Below, one piece after another: positions 42,085-52,824 of a stretch of 64,000 nt of DNA (position 1 is its first letter; each line of letters begins with the position of its first letter). The translations under genes were made by a program, and so were the position numbers. The DNA lies in assembly GCA_037176705.1 (NCBI GenBank), contig CM073905.1:32086986-32150985 (forward strand), read 5' to 3'. The DNA comes from Molossus alvarezi (Eukaryota; Chordata; Mammalia; Chiroptera; Molossidae). The notes beneath the pieces are model-generated. The model ran no database searches. It was given only the letters and a program-made list of their open reading frames with translations, and was not told where the DNA came from.

Positions 42085-43189
42085 TAGGGCACGCATTTGG
42101 TGGCACTCCCTAATCCCTCCTGTCCCGGCGCTAGCGTCTTGCCCCAAGCCTTCGCAGAAGCACCAGGAAAATTTGCACGGTTGACCGAAGTAACTTCATT
42201 TGACCTTGTAAGTGCATTGGAAACCTTCCACCTACTCCTTCCTCCAGCTTGTGTCTCTGCAGAGATGGCAGAGTGCCCAGCTGTTCTGCACGGCTGGCCA
42301 AGCCCACCTTCCCCTTGCCACAGAGTCACGGTGTCATTTCAAGGTCGGCGGGCATCCCTCATCCCCTGCCCCCTGCCTCCTCTTCTCTTCCTGGTCAAAT
42401 CCAGACATTTCTCTGATCCCCAGAGTCCTAACACGGGACCTACTTTTGTTGATGTAGAAGGTGGGCGGCGTGTTCCAGAAATCTCCAAGGCTGTTAGGAC
42501 AACATCCTTCAAGTTTTAAGCGCCCAACTATCACCTAAAACCGACACTCCTTTTGGGTTCTGACCTTTTTCCTCTTCTCGCCGTCTTAAAAAAAGAAATG
42601 GAATTTTCATTTTCGGGGGGTCCTCTGGGACTCTGACAGCCTCTCCTTCCTTTCATTCAGTTAAAAGCTGAAAATATCAGCTGGCTCTTATCTTATTCCC
42701 ACTCTGCCATTTTTTTTTAACCTTTTTTTTTTGGGTAGTGAGGGGTCACGGTAGACAAATAAAAATAATTCTGAGGTTATCTGAGAGCTGACATGCCACA
42801 CAATGGCAATAAGAACGTTTTCCAAATTTAAATCTCTGATGGAGGAAGTGGGTTACAATAGGAGCAACCTTTGACCCTGATCAGTCATAATGGTTTCCTG
42901 GATTCAGGGATATTATGGGCTGGAGCCAAGGGTTTCAGCAGGGAGAGCTCAAGACGTGTTAAACTTAGAACACAATGTGTGAGTTCCGGGCGGGGTGTTG
43001 GGGCATCTCTCCCTGCCTCCCCGAAACGAGTCCCTTCCCAACAAGGACCTGGCTCCTCCTCGCTGTCTGCCCGGGGCGTGTGTGTGTTTGGTGGCTGATG
43101 GGAAGAGGAATTTTACATTCCTGGAGATGAGGAGGGATCTGAAAGTCTTCACTCTAAAGACCATTCCTGGGGTTATTCAAGCCCCAAGC
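42085..43189. other. Unique sequence, about 1.1 kb
   Basis: No gene recognised. 42650-42900 is AT-rich ('ctgaaaatatcagctggctc', 'aaataaaaataattctgagg') with T runs at 42711-42732 and could be conserved. Confidence 0.45.
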
Positions 43190-43298
43190 TGTTCCCTGAG
43201 TGGCTCCTGTGTGCCAGGCACCGTTCTAGATGCTGGGATACGGCAGTACACACGGTATCAGCCCCAAAGCCCTGTCCTTACACCGCTTAGTTCTGTAG

Positions 43299-43730
43299 CA
43301 GGGGTCCTCCGCCTCCAGGCTGCGGAACCGGGTGGGGACTGCCATGTACGCTGTAGGACTTATTTTATTTTATTATATATTTTTTTATTGGTTTTAGAGA
43401 GAGGGGGAGGGAAGGGGAAAGAGAGACAGAAATATCAATGAAAGAGAACATCGATTGGCTGCCTCCTGCATGCCCCTCACTGGGGATCGAGCCCATAACC
43501 TGGGCAAGTGCCCTGACCAGGAATTGAACTGGTGACCTCTTGGTGCCTGGGTCAGCGCTCTACCACTGAGCTGCACTGGCCGGGCTCACTGCAGGAATTG
43601 TAGCAACATCCCTGACCTCTATCCACAAGAAGCCAGTAGCTCCCTACCCAATGGTGACAACCCAAAATGTATCCAGACATTGCTAAATGGGGGCAGGGGG
43701 GCGAAAATCACTCTTGATTGATAGCCACTG
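43299..43730 (-). mobile_element. MER20 split by a Ves SINE
   Basis: Left part 43299-43361 ('caggggtcctccgcctccag', 'ctgccatgtacgctgtagga'), right part 43600-43730 ('gtagcaacatccctgacctc', 'acaagaagccagtagctccc', 'aatggtgacaacccaaaatg', 'ttgatagccactg'). The 8-bp flanks TTCTGTAG (43291-43298) and TTCTATAG (43731-43738) are a hAT target duplication with one transition, which fixes both borders. Confidence 0.9.
43362..43588 (-). mobile_element. Ves SINE, classical type, inside MER20
   Basis: Reverse: a TTTTA-rich tail, 'ttattggttttagagagagg', 'gaacatcgattggctgcctc', 'ctcactggggatcgagccca', 'ggaattgaactggtgacctc', 'gagctgcactggccgggct'. Duplication CTGTAGGACTT (43351-43361) and CTGCAGGAATT (43589-43599), two differences in 11. 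Confidence 0.94.
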
Positions 43731-44184
43731 TTCTATAGAGAGAAGATAGACCATACAGGATGAACTGTTGAATAGGTGAACAGACAGATTATATAGTCTG
43801 TTGGAGGCTAATAAAGATACAGACCAGGTTACGGAGGCTGACCCTCAGCACGGGAAGGGATGCGAGATAGCTGTCATGGAAATGATATCCCTGGGGACAT
43901 CCTGATGGAGACGGTGGCATTGGACAAAGACTTGAAGGAAGCAAGGAAGTGAGCCATATGGCCTTGGAGGAAGAACATTCTAGAAGGAGGGAACAGCCAG
44001 TGCAAATGCCCCGAGTGTGCACAGTGGTCTCGGATCCACCAGGGGAATCAGGCAGGAGTGGAGGGAGCAAGGGGAGAGGGCTTATTTCCTGTTACCTTTT
44101 CTTACTAGATGCTGCCCAGGTAATGTCCTGATTTTCATTTTGGTAATTATAATAGTTAGTAACGTATGATAGGAAGGAAAAGCC

Positions 44185-44330
44185 CACAGCTGCCAGGCTC
44201 TTATTTGCCAGACACTCTGCGTCACCTCATTTCATTCTGGCCGCAGCCCTAGGGGGTGGGCATTCATCTCCCGATGAGGAAACCGAGGGTCAGGGTGTCT
44301 CAGTGACTTCTCCAAAGCCAAAGCCTCAGG
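44185..44330 (-). mobile_element. MIR SINE
   Basis: Reverse MIR: 'ttgccagacactctgcgtca', 'catttcattctggccgcagc', 'ccgatgaggaaaccgagggt'. Confidence 0.82.
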
Positions 44331-44594
44331 CCTCACCGATGCTGTGGGAGAGGGATGTGCAGCAGGTTGGTGTGGAATGCAGAAGCCTCGTGAGTGCCAG
44401 GGATCCCGGCTTCATGCTCAGACCTGTCCCCGCCCTGTCCTGGGATTCACACAGAGACTCTAGAGCGGTGATGGAGGGGCCTGTGGACACGCCTCTCCTT
44501 CAGCAATACCTCTGCCAGCCCGAGCCCGAGCCGGGGAGCTGTGGGCGGCATCACCGAGCTCACTCCTGCTGTCAGTGAATGGGGCTGGGGGCAC
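44331..44594. other. Unique sequence
   Basis: No gene or repeat recognised. Confidence 0.45.
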
Positions 44595-44755
44595 TGGAGT
44601 TCACAGCTCAGGCTTTGGCATCTGCAGACCCAAGTTCAAATCCCACCCTGTCACTGAGGAGCTCTGCTACCTGGGTCGGTTACTTCACTTCTCTGAACTG
44701 CAATTCCTCATCTCTGAGACTGCAATGGTAATAGCATCACAGATGCTCTGGGGGC
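44595..44755 (+). mobile_element. MIR SINE
   Basis: Forward MIR: 'aggctttggcatctgcagac', 'ccaagttcaaatcccaccct', 'acttcacttctctgaactgc', 'aattcctcatctctgagac'. Confidence 0.88.
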
Positions 44756-45035
44756 CCCACCCATGTCTCCTTGACCTTCCTAACCCCCAAGCCGCCTAGA
44801 GCGTAGGAGGTGGTTCCCAACATGCGGATGGGCAGTCCCTCTACCCAAGGGCTTTCTCTGACTTCAGATGTGTGCTGGGCCCAGGGTGGGGCAGAGCAGA
44901 AGTACCAGGATGTTGCTAACCTCAAGAGTGACCTCAACCCGTGAGGAATGAGATGTGGATGAATATCCTGCTCCCTCTCAGGGTGTGTCCTCACCGCCCC
45001 TCAGGGGTTCACGTGGAGACTGCGTCCCAGTCGCC
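44756..45035. other. Unique sequence
   Basis: No gene or repeat recognised. Confidence 0.45.
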
Positions 45036-45039
45036 CTCA

Positions 45040-45165
45040 GTGTTGACTACCCATCGATGTGCCCCTTGTTTCTGCTTTCCGACCTGCCGCTTCCTCCCTC
45101 CCATGCTTCCTGGACCACTTCCCAAGTAAACTATTGGCACCCAAGTCCTTTTCTCAGGATCGATC
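45040..45165 (+). mobile_element. LTR-like 3' end, unassigned
   Basis: 'cttcccaagtaaactattgg', 'cacccaagtccttttctcag' resemble the polyadenylation end of an old LTR-class repeat; compare 2.65 kb and 60.5 kb. Confidence 0.45.
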
Positions 45166-45199
45166 TGTTGGGGAGAAAAACCCCAGTTGTCCTTAAGTT

Positions 45200-45282
45200 G
45201 TTGGTGATGGTTATGAGAACATGAATGTGAAAAGTACTTAGCAGATTGTCAGATATATACTCAACACCGAAGGACATGGCAG
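45200..45282 (+). mobile_element. Possible MIR 3' tail
   Basis: 'gagaacatgaatgtgaaaag' and 'tacttagcagattgtcagat' resemble the last part of MIR. The GAT minisatellite follows directly, where a MIR tail would lie. Confidence 0.5.
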
Positions 45283-45283
45283 C

Positions 45284-45378
45284 GATGATGATGGTGGTGA
45301 TGATGATGGCAACAAAGATGACGATGAGGGTGATGATGGCAACAAAGATGACGATGAGGGTGATGATGCTGATGAGGA
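45284..45378. repeat. GATGAT minisatellite, 30-bp unit
   Basis: A 30-bp unit, 'gatgatggcaacaaagatga' plus CGATGAGGGT, is repeated twice exactly (45302-45361), flanked by GATGATG and GATGCTGATGAGG. A further GAC/GAT patch lies at 45436-45460. Confidence 0.92.
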
Positions 45379-46099
45379 GAGAAAGAGGCGGAAAGAAAGA
45401 GGAGGAGAATGCTGGAAGGTCATTAAAAAGAAGTTGATAATAACGACGATGATGGCGACCAGGATGAAACCAAGGCCCGGAAAGGAAGGGGTAAGTGGGG
45501 AACTGCATTGACACAGTATGGAGAGCTTGGGCCTGTGGCTTGCCCAATCCATCATGACCCCTTCCCGTCCACATTTACCCCCAACACCTGCATTTACGAA
45601 GTTCTTCCCTGTGTCAGTGTCTGTGGAAGGTAACCCTGTCCCCTTTCTCTCCGGAGTAGTTGACCATCCATGAGTCAGCGAGTAATTACCAAGCATCAAG
45701 CCTGTGCGAGTGCGAAAGACCGGGAACTAGAAAATGTGGTCTTTGTCTAGGCTGCCCCTTCTTCGTGAAGTAAGCCAAACCTCCTCTACACAAAGGTCCT
45801 TGCTGTTTCATGTTGGAGTCCCCTCGGATCCTGCCACTGGACAAGTGCACGGAGAAGTTTCGGGACCGGTCTGAAAGGACTGTTGTAAGACTGTCATTTA
45901 GCTTCCTGCGTGGGCTGGATTATTTCCTGTCCTGTTCATTCGCTTCAAGATCAAAAGCCCCGGAAGTTTCCAAGTCAACCACTGCCATTATGAGTTCCAA
46001 GTGCAGACTATTTGCTGAATTCAGCTCTCATGCTCCCCCGGCCAGTGGTAAAGGGACTGAAGTGAATTCTTTAGCTGTATGGATGGAGAAACGTTAACA
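45379..46099. other. Unique sequence
   Basis: No gene recognised. A 95-codon plus-strand frame at 45810-46097 shows no domain. Confidence 0.4.
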
Positions 46100-46270
46100 T
46101 TTGGCCGATGAACTCTAGAAGGTCGGACCTGGAAGGCACCTTGGCAGGATTCTCTTCCAACCTGCTCCATTTTCCAGTGGGAATCAAGGCACAAAGAGCT
46201 TGCTTTGCCAGCTCGTGCCGCACCGACAGAGGGAACGTAGCTCAGACTAGAACTCGTTTGCACGGACTCT
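46100..46270 (-). mobile_element. MIR-like old SINE fragment
   Basis: 'aggtcggacctggaaggcac', 'ccaacctgctccattttcca', 'aatcaaggcacaaagagctt', 'ctcagactagaactcg' follow the order of a MIR-related reverse element of the 'cattttacagatgaggaaac' kind. Confidence 0.5.
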
Positions 46271-46869
46271 CGCTCCATTGTTTTTCTTGCTCTATTATTA
46301 CCCACCTTTTATAAATCAAATCTCTGGAAATGCACCTGGAGCAGCCTTCGGTCAAGGACAGATCTTTCTGCGAGGCGAACGGTCGCTTCTCATTCAGCGC
46401 TCGCATGCGTCTTGATTTTCACTTGTAGGTAAAAAAAACAAAAACCCAGAACAACTCTCTGCCTGAGCATAATGAAGCTGTAAAGAATTCCCATTTAACC
46501 TCCTCGTCACAAAAGCACGAAAAGCTGCAGGTTGAAGTGCATGGTAACGTTCTCCTTCTCAACAAAACAGAAGCCACCTCACCGATGGGGCCACGCAGTC
46601 TGAAGCTTTGTGTTCTTCTCCAGGTGAAGTGGCCAACCTGCTGAGCTGGGACCTCTGAAAGGAAAACCATGGAGGAGACGGAACCTACAGCGAGGGGGGG
46701 TCAGAGCATAAATACGGCAAAACTCTCCCCTTTAAGACACCGGAGAGAACTCGCGGAAACCACACTTCCGACCCCCATGTGAATCTCAAAATGAATCATT
46801 CATGTTCGTTTATTTACATCTTACTTTATCCCTCCAGAAAGAAACAGTGCCCTTCCGATAAGATTATTA
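46271..46869. other. Unique sequence
   Basis: No gene or repeat recognised. Confidence 0.45.
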
Positions 46870-46981
46870 ATCCACAGCCTTTATTGATCACTCATCACGT
46901 GCCAAGAACTGCATATACTTCATCCCATTCGACACGTTACCACAGTAACATGAGGAGGCAACTGTTCTTATTCCCATCGGT
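46870..46981 (-). mobile_element. MIR SINE, cut by MLT1
   Basis: Reverse MIR: 'tttattgatcactcatcacg', 'tgccaagaactgcatatact', 'gaggaggcaactgttcttat'. It stops where the MLT1 LTR begins, and no continuation is visible after the LTR. Confidence 0.75.
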
Positions 46982-47375
46982 GATGGGTTGAAGGGTGGCC
47001 GCCCCAAAAGATGTGCCCGCCTGGAACCTGGAACGGGGAGCTTGCCTGGCAGAAGAGTCTTTGCCGATGTGATTAAGCTAGGGATCCTGAGGTATCTGGG
47101 TTATCTGAGTGTGCCCTAGATCCATGGACCAGTGTCCTTACAAGAAGAGATGACACAGACCTGGAGGTGAGACCCCGAGGACACTGAAGGGGGACTGGCA
47201 TCGTGTGTCTACAGCCAGGAAAGCCACGGATTGCCAGCAGTCCCCAGAAGCCAGGAGAGAGGCGGAGACACCCCTGATTCAGGACTTCTGTCCCCCAGAA
47301 CTGAGAGGACAGGTTTCTGCTGTCCCAGGCCGCCCAGTTTGCAGAGTGTATTACGGCGGCCCTGGGGAGCGGAGG
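46982..47375 (+). mobile_element. MLT1 LTR (ERVL-MaLR)
   Basis: 'gatgggttgaagggtggccg', 'agagtctttgccgatgtgat', 'taagctagggatcctgaggt', 'gaccagtgtccttacaagaa', 'cagccaggaaagccacggat', 'gtcccccagaactgagagga', 'cagtttgcagagtgtattac'. Solo LTR, no internal genes. Confidence 0.88.
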
Positions 47376-47611
47376 CACCGTCATGCAGGTGAAGGTGCCC
47401 CGCGAGGTCAAATCGCTTCGAGGCCACACAGCCCAGAGCGCCAGAGCCGGAGGAAGGTGCGGTTTCACAGCGGATGCCCACACGAGCCTGGGCTTTGAAA
47501 AACCGTACAAAATGCATCAAGACGCACACAACCAGGCTGTCCCCCAGTGTTAACGGTAGCTGTCTGAGAAGGCTGGGCTTTCCGGAGATCTTTGCTTTCA
47601 TTTTCTTTATT
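47376..47611. other. Unique sequence
   Basis: No gene or repeat recognised. Confidence 0.45.
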
Positions 47612-47913
47612 TTTTATCCTCACCTGAGGATACATTTATTGATTTTAGAGAGAGAGGAAGAGCGAGAGAGAGAGAAAGAAACATTGATGTGAGAGAAAAA
47701 CTTCGATCGGTTGCCTCTCATATGCACTCTGATTAGGGATGGAACCCGCAACCTAGGTATGTGCCCCAACCAGAAATCGAACCCGCAACCTAGGTATGTG
47801 CCCTGACCCAAAATTGAACCCACAACCTAGGTCTGGGCCCTGACCCGAAATTGAACCCGCAACTTTTGGTGTACGGGATGACGCCTCTACCAACTGAGCC
47901 CCCCGGCCAGAGC
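47612..47913 (-). mobile_element. Ves SINE with internal 37-bp tandem repeat
   Basis: Reverse: 'ttatcctcacctgaggatac', a GA-rich segment, 'aaacattgatgtgagagaaa', then four tandem B-box-region units, then 'gtgtacgggatgacgcctct', 'gagccccccggccagagc'. Longer than the other double-B-box copies because of the extra units. Confidence 0.94.
47742..47889 (-). repeat. Four 37-bp units inside Ves
   Basis: 'gaaccc' motifs start at 47742, 47779, 47816 and 47853, exactly 37 bp apart. Each unit is approximately 'gaacccgcaacctaggtatg' plus TGCCCTGACCCGAAATT. On the SINE sense strand each carries GGTTC, the start of the Pol III B box. Related copies in this window (6.1, 16.2, 41.3 kb) have two. Confidence 0.93.
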
Positions 47914-49267
47914 ACTTTCTTCACTATTTTATATGCTGTTTAAATTTTCTACAATCAACAACATTGACTAATCTGAGAAAAATGAAAACAATTTCCCTTG
48001 GGGACAATGTATAACAAGAGAGTGCGAACTGAAAAAAATAGCCGACAAACGTGTTGGCCATCAAGAGGAACTACAATTGCGTGTATCGGTCAGTCTCCCT
48101 GGGACCGCAGGTGGGTGCTGACGCAGCCCGAGTCTCAGAGTAAATCTCCAATCAATCCACCCTTCGTCAGCGCTTCGGACCTTCCTCGGATCTAAGTTAT
48201 AAGCCACGCTAGAAGCATATGTTTTTGTCCTTTTTTATTTTTAAGTTCAAAATAATTTTTAATTTTCCTTAAGACTTGCCCCTTTTGACCCAGGGGTTAT
48301 TTATTTATGTTTTTGTTCTTCTGCGGACTAATCAATGCTCAGGTCTCCAAAGGGCCAGAGGGGCAGAGGTAGCCTTTTTCTTTCTTTTCTTCTCAGCCAA
48401 TTCGCTCTTTCTGAGTGGAAAATCGAAAAGTCCGCTGGTGTTAAACACGCTAATCTGGGTGTGAAGAGAGAAGAGCGACCGTGGGCTCCTAATTCCGCTC
48501 TTTTGAGAAAACCTGGAGCGAGCCGTGTCCTCTGAAGCTCACAGAGGAACGTGCATTTTTCTCCTCTGGCAAGTTTAAACCTATTTTATCAGCTTAACCT
48601 ACAGCCTGGATCTTCGTGGTCTGGGGCTGGCCGCACTTAGTCCACATTTTACCCAAGAATACAGAGGGGAGTTCAGACCGACTCTCTTCTTCTGTTGGGT
48701 TTGTGCTGCCTTGGCTCAGTCCTGGGGGGAAGTCTGGGGTTCCTGGAACACGAACTGCGGGACCTGGACCGGAGAACCCTAGCCATCCCCGCTGTCCTCC
48801 GAAATCCCGCTCTGTACCCTGCCTGCAGCCACACCCTTCGCAGACACCATCTGATGGAGGCGTCTGAACAAACCTACCTGGTGAGTGCTCTCTGTCACCT
48901 CCATTTCCAGACAATGGAACGGAATCCTAGTAGGTCAAGGCGCATGGAGGTGACGGAGTGGGGACTGAGCCAGAAACCTCATCTTCAGGCTCGTGGTCTC
49001 TGTGGAGCTGCCTCCCCACCTGCGAACAGAGCCATGTGTAAAGGAATTCGGTCTCATGGATGAGATGTTCCCCTCAAACACCCAGGAAGCGTGGACTTCA
49101 GACCTGCACTGCGCCCAAGGACACGGCAATGTTATGAGAGAAATGACTCAAGGCAGGGTAGCCAGGACCATGCTGTTAACCAGCAACGTCAAGACTGGGC
49201 ACGTCCTGGTCCTGGACCCCGGCTCCTCCTCACAGGGGTTCCCTTGAATGGGGCCAGCATTTTCCCC
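47914..49267. other. Unique sequence, about 1.35 kb
   Basis: No gene recognised. 48200-48330 is AT-rich ('attttttaattttccttaag'-like), the rest GC-balanced. Frames of up to 122 codons resemble nothing known. Confidence 0.4.
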
Positions 49268-49335
49268 ATCGATACCCGAGGGTATTATTCAAGAATCACC
49301 TGGGGAATTACTTTTTTAAGTTCCAAGATATAGCT
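49268..49335 (+). mobile_element. Possible MER5 fragment
   Basis: 'attcaagaatcacctgggga' followed by 'attacttttttaag' resembles the left part of a MER5-type element. Very short. Confidence 0.4.
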
Positions 49336-49676
49336 TTGACTTGTAAATCTATATCGCCTGGGGAGAGCCTCATGCATTAACTACCTAATTCAGCAGATAC
49401 TATTGATGTTGACTGGTAATTAGTTGCTGAGATGAGGGGGAATCTGTGAGGGTTTCATCAGGAAGCAGAGTGGCCCCTTCTGACTGGGACACCGTGAGGA
49501 CCAGGGGTCGGTGGGGTGCCGGGGGACTGTAGGACAGTGCAGGGTCTGGGACCTAACAACGCTGGGGCTTTTTCAACCTTGAGACCTGGAGGAAGGGGAA
49601 AGCATTTGCCTGAATTGGGGAGGAGCAAGCTGTGGAGAGAGGGTCTCCTTAGAAGAGCCGCGACCTTCATCTAGAC
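49336..49676. other. Unique sequence
   Basis: No gene or repeat recognised. Confidence 0.45.
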
Positions 49677-49876
49677 CAGGTATTTCCAGCCTCGGCGCTG
49701 GTGACAATTGGGGGCTAGATGATTCTCTGTGGTAGGGGCCATCCTGGACCTTGTGGGATATTCAGCTGAATCCCTGCCCCTCCCCCTCGTGCCAGCAGCA
49801 TCCCTACATGGAGCCATGCATGGCTGCAGACATTGGTAAATCCCCGGGAGGCGTGACCCCCCCGTTGAGAGCAGCC
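49677..49876 (-). mobile_element. MER20 (hAT-Charlie)
   Basis: Reverse MER20: 'caggtatttccagcctcggc', 'gctagatgattctctgtggt', 'ccatcctggaccttgtggga', 'gcagacattggtaaatcccc', 'ccccgttgagagcagccag'. The fourth MER20, all in the same orientation. Confidence 0.82.
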
Positions 49877-49989
49877 AGCTCGCAGTGACCTCACAGAGCT
49901 GACCTGGCACCCTCATCTCCCATTCCCCTCTCCTCTGCCAGGGTCTCCCATGGAGCCAGAAGGCGGACACTCTTCAGCAAGGCAGCACT

Positions 49990-50415
49990 GAGGCCAAGGG
50001 CAGGTGCAGAAGGGGGGACAGCGGGCAGAAAGGGACACACGGACAGAGCACGAGGAGTAACCATGGCCGACAAGACCCTTCTCCTCGAGGAGCTTAGTCT
50101 ATCGGTGCTGGGGCTGCAGAAGGAGGCAGAGAATAAAATGTGTCCATGGGAGAATTTCTGAGCATGATGAGGAATATGATGAGAAAGCACACACACACAC
50201 ACACACACTCACACACGCACGCACACACATACCCCCCCCCACACACACACGCGCGCACGTGCGCACACACACACAGGGCAGTGCCCCAGTGCATGGCTGA
50301 GCACTCTGAAGAGGGGCCAGTTAAGCTGAGACCTGATAGGATGGGCCAACCTCATAAACACTGGGAGGAGGGAGACACTAGGCAAAGGGAACCACATGTG
50401 CAAAGGCCCTAAGTC
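49990..50415 (+). mobile_element. Ancient dispersed repeat, copy 5 of 7, with CA expansion
   Basis: 'ccgacaagacccttctcctc', 'gaggagcttagtctatcggt', a CA/CG microsatellite, 'gccagttaagctgagacctg', 'aaccacatgtgcaaaggccc'. Same order as copies 3 and 4. Confidence 0.65.
50188..50276. repeat. Compound (CA)n/(CG)n microsatellite
   Basis: CA units, then a CGCACGCA patch, a C run at about 50233-50241, CA units again, GCGCGCACGTGCGC and CA units. Alternating purine-pyrimidine DNA with Z-DNA potential. Confidence 0.95.
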
Positions 50416-50429
50416 TACATGCGTTGATT

Positions 50430-51012
50430 CATTGTTTGATTTTGCAGTACTTTATTGGGATTTAATGGACACATAGTGAAATAGGCAACTATTAAATGTA
50501 CCGGTTGACGAATTTCTGTAAATCTATTCACTTCTATAACATCATCCAGATTAAGTACAGAACATTTCCACCTCCCCAGAAAGTTCCTTGGTGCCCCAAA
50601 TCGTGTCCTCCTATCCTGCTTCTGTTCTGGCTTTTAATGCCACAGATGAGTGGTGCCTGTCTTTGAACTTCAGATGCAGGGAGGCACCTTCCGGTGCCTG
50701 GCTTCTCTCACTCCTCATCAGATCTCTGTGATTCATTCATGCGGCTGCAGCCATCAGGAGCTCATTCCTTTTGACTGCTGAGTAGTATTCCATTGTATGG
50801 ATGTACCACCGTGTGTTTTATCCATTCTCCCGTTGAAGGATGTGTGGGATGCTTCCAGTTTGAGGCTCTTCCGAGTCAAGTTGAGGTGAACTCTTGCTTG
50901 CCAGTCGTTTCGTGGACACGTGCATCCATTTCTCCTGGATCCGGTTGCAGTGTTTTGGTCCTAGGATCGATGTGCCTTCATGAGAAATTTCCAAAACGTA
51001 TTTCATTAGACT
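50430..51012 (-). mobile_element. L1 LINE fragment, 3' part, antisense
   Basis: Plus strand reads as antisense L1: 'ccagattaagtacagaacat', 'gagtagtattccattgtatg', 'gatgtaccaccgtgtgtttt', 'atccattctcccgttgaagg'. The complement is the 3' part of the element that codes for 'ATGGAATAC..'-type sequence. Heavily decayed with no intact ORF2. Confidence 0.8.
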
Positions 51013-52824
51013 AGGCTGGAAAGCCCTAGGGTCTGAGGGTTTCCAGCTTGGATATCCTGACATCCCATTGCAGTGTCCCCTCATTGCTACAGCACCACCA
51101 AGCACAGATCTGTCTCCTGGTCCATGCTAGGCCAGCCCTCACCCTTACCGCCCAGGTATCATGCACCCCTGAGACAGCCGTACTTCTGCCGGGTACCTGG
51201 TCAACCTTTCCCGGCCCGGCCCGGCCTCCCGCCTGCTCCAGAGGTGTGTGCATTCAATCACGGGGCAGTGGTTAATTCTTTGCAGCTTGCAGGTTGCTGC
51301 CTCCATTCGAGTAGACAGGAGGGCGCCCTGACCCACTTAAAGATCACACGCTTTGATAACCTGGCCTTCTGATTTATGATAACCCACGTCTCCACGTCCC
51401 CCTAATGAGGGGAACTCAGAGTGTCAACCTGTTTATTAAATGCTCAGAACCATGTGTGAGCCGGGCCGAGGCAAGAAGTCAATCATATTTTCATTTAGCC
51501 CGCGTGTCCCCCTCCCGCTCGGCCGTCCCCTCTCCCTGAGACGGTCAGCCCTCTGAGCTCGCTCTTTTCATCTCCAAAGGGGAGGACCTCAGGACAGATC
51601 ATTTGCAGAGACGGTCGGGGTCCGAAATGTTTGCACTTTCCTACTGATTTCGTAGGTGTTTGGGAGTTAATGATACTCGACACCTCATGATTCTTTCCGG
51701 TATGTCAAACAAAGGCATGAGAGGAAAAGTGGCCACTGGCCGAGGGCAGGGGCACGGGGAAGGGAGACAGAACTGTGCACACAGCTTTCACTTTCCGTCG
51801 CCCCCACCCTGGGACCGTCCGCCCGCTGCAGGGCCAAGGGAAGATGGATGGATATTCCTGAAGTTGTCAGGGGTCTAATGAAGTCTTAATTCATTCCTTT
51901 AATTCCCTTTGAAATAATACTAATAATACAGAGAAGCACACGTCAGAATAACGGATGGCCTGGCTGCTTTCATGTCCGCGGCTCCCCGCTCTCCCCTCGG
52001 CGGCTCACCGTCCTCTTCCTCATCTCTGGAGACTGCACCCCGGTTCCTTTCCAGAGGCGTCAGCTCTGTCTCCTAGGTTTGGCTTTTCTGGATGCAGCAT
52101 AAATATTTCTGCTTGTTTAAGGCCCCTGGCGGGATTCTGTCCTTGGACGTGGCTGGGGGAGGGGCCGAGCAGGCCCCTCGGAAGTGTACTCAGGGACAGG
52201 AGCTCTGGCAGCCCAGCCTGGGGACCCCTGAGTGTTCCGACCTCACCTCTGACCGGGGACCTTGTGCCTTAAGCATCGTTTAGCGGAGATACCGGTCTAG
52301 GCCAAACGGCCTGCAGTCTGCAGATGGAGAAACCCAAATTCTCATCAGTGAAATGGAAATCCGTTTGAACTGTCCGTGGAACGTGTATGTTGGCATTCCG
52401 TTTTCTGAAAAGTCTATCAAACGGCCACTGAACGTGTTCTCAGCCCAAGATTTGGGGCTGAGAGGTGAACGAGCCTCTCGTGGGGCATGTGCCAGGGTCA
52501 GGCCAGCATGACCTGGCTCTGTGCTCGGCGGGAGGCGGTCCCGTGGCACGAGGCGACCCCTGCGCTCCGACCTCCTCCGTCAGCGTCTGCAGGGGTTTGA
52601 CCGGAATATTTAGGAGTCTCCGTGCTAGAGACACCGAGCACTTAGGGGGGACTTGCAGGGCGGGCCCCAGGAGGAAGATGACGCTGCTGGCCTGGACTTG
52701 GAGGGTGGAAGCAGGGAGGCAGAACTCCTAGGGGCTGGTCACTGACGGCAGCGTGTCCCGAGCAGTGGAGCGGGAGCGGAGATCATGGCAACGTGGCCGG
52801 AGGCTGTCAGCGTTCTCTGGGACA
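51013..52824. other. Unique sequence, about 1.8 kb
   Basis: No gene or repeat recognised. Includes AT-rich patches at 51340-51500 and 51860-51950 ('aatactaataatacagag') and GC-rich patches around 51.2 and 52.5 kb. Frames are at most 105 codons. Confidence 0.45.

Larger units (their letters stand above)
43190..44090 (+). mobile_element. Ancient dispersed repeat, copy 4 of 7, split by MER20
   Basis: Left part 43190-43298: 'tgagtggctcctgtgtgcca', 'ggcaccgttctagatgctgg', 'gccctgtccttacaccgctt'. Right part 43739-44090: 'gaacagacagattatatagt', 'ctgttggaggctaataaaga', 'gcattggacaaagacttgaa', 'aggaagaacattctagaagg', 'agccagtgcaaatgccccga'. The two are in register once MER20 is removed. Confidence 0.7.
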
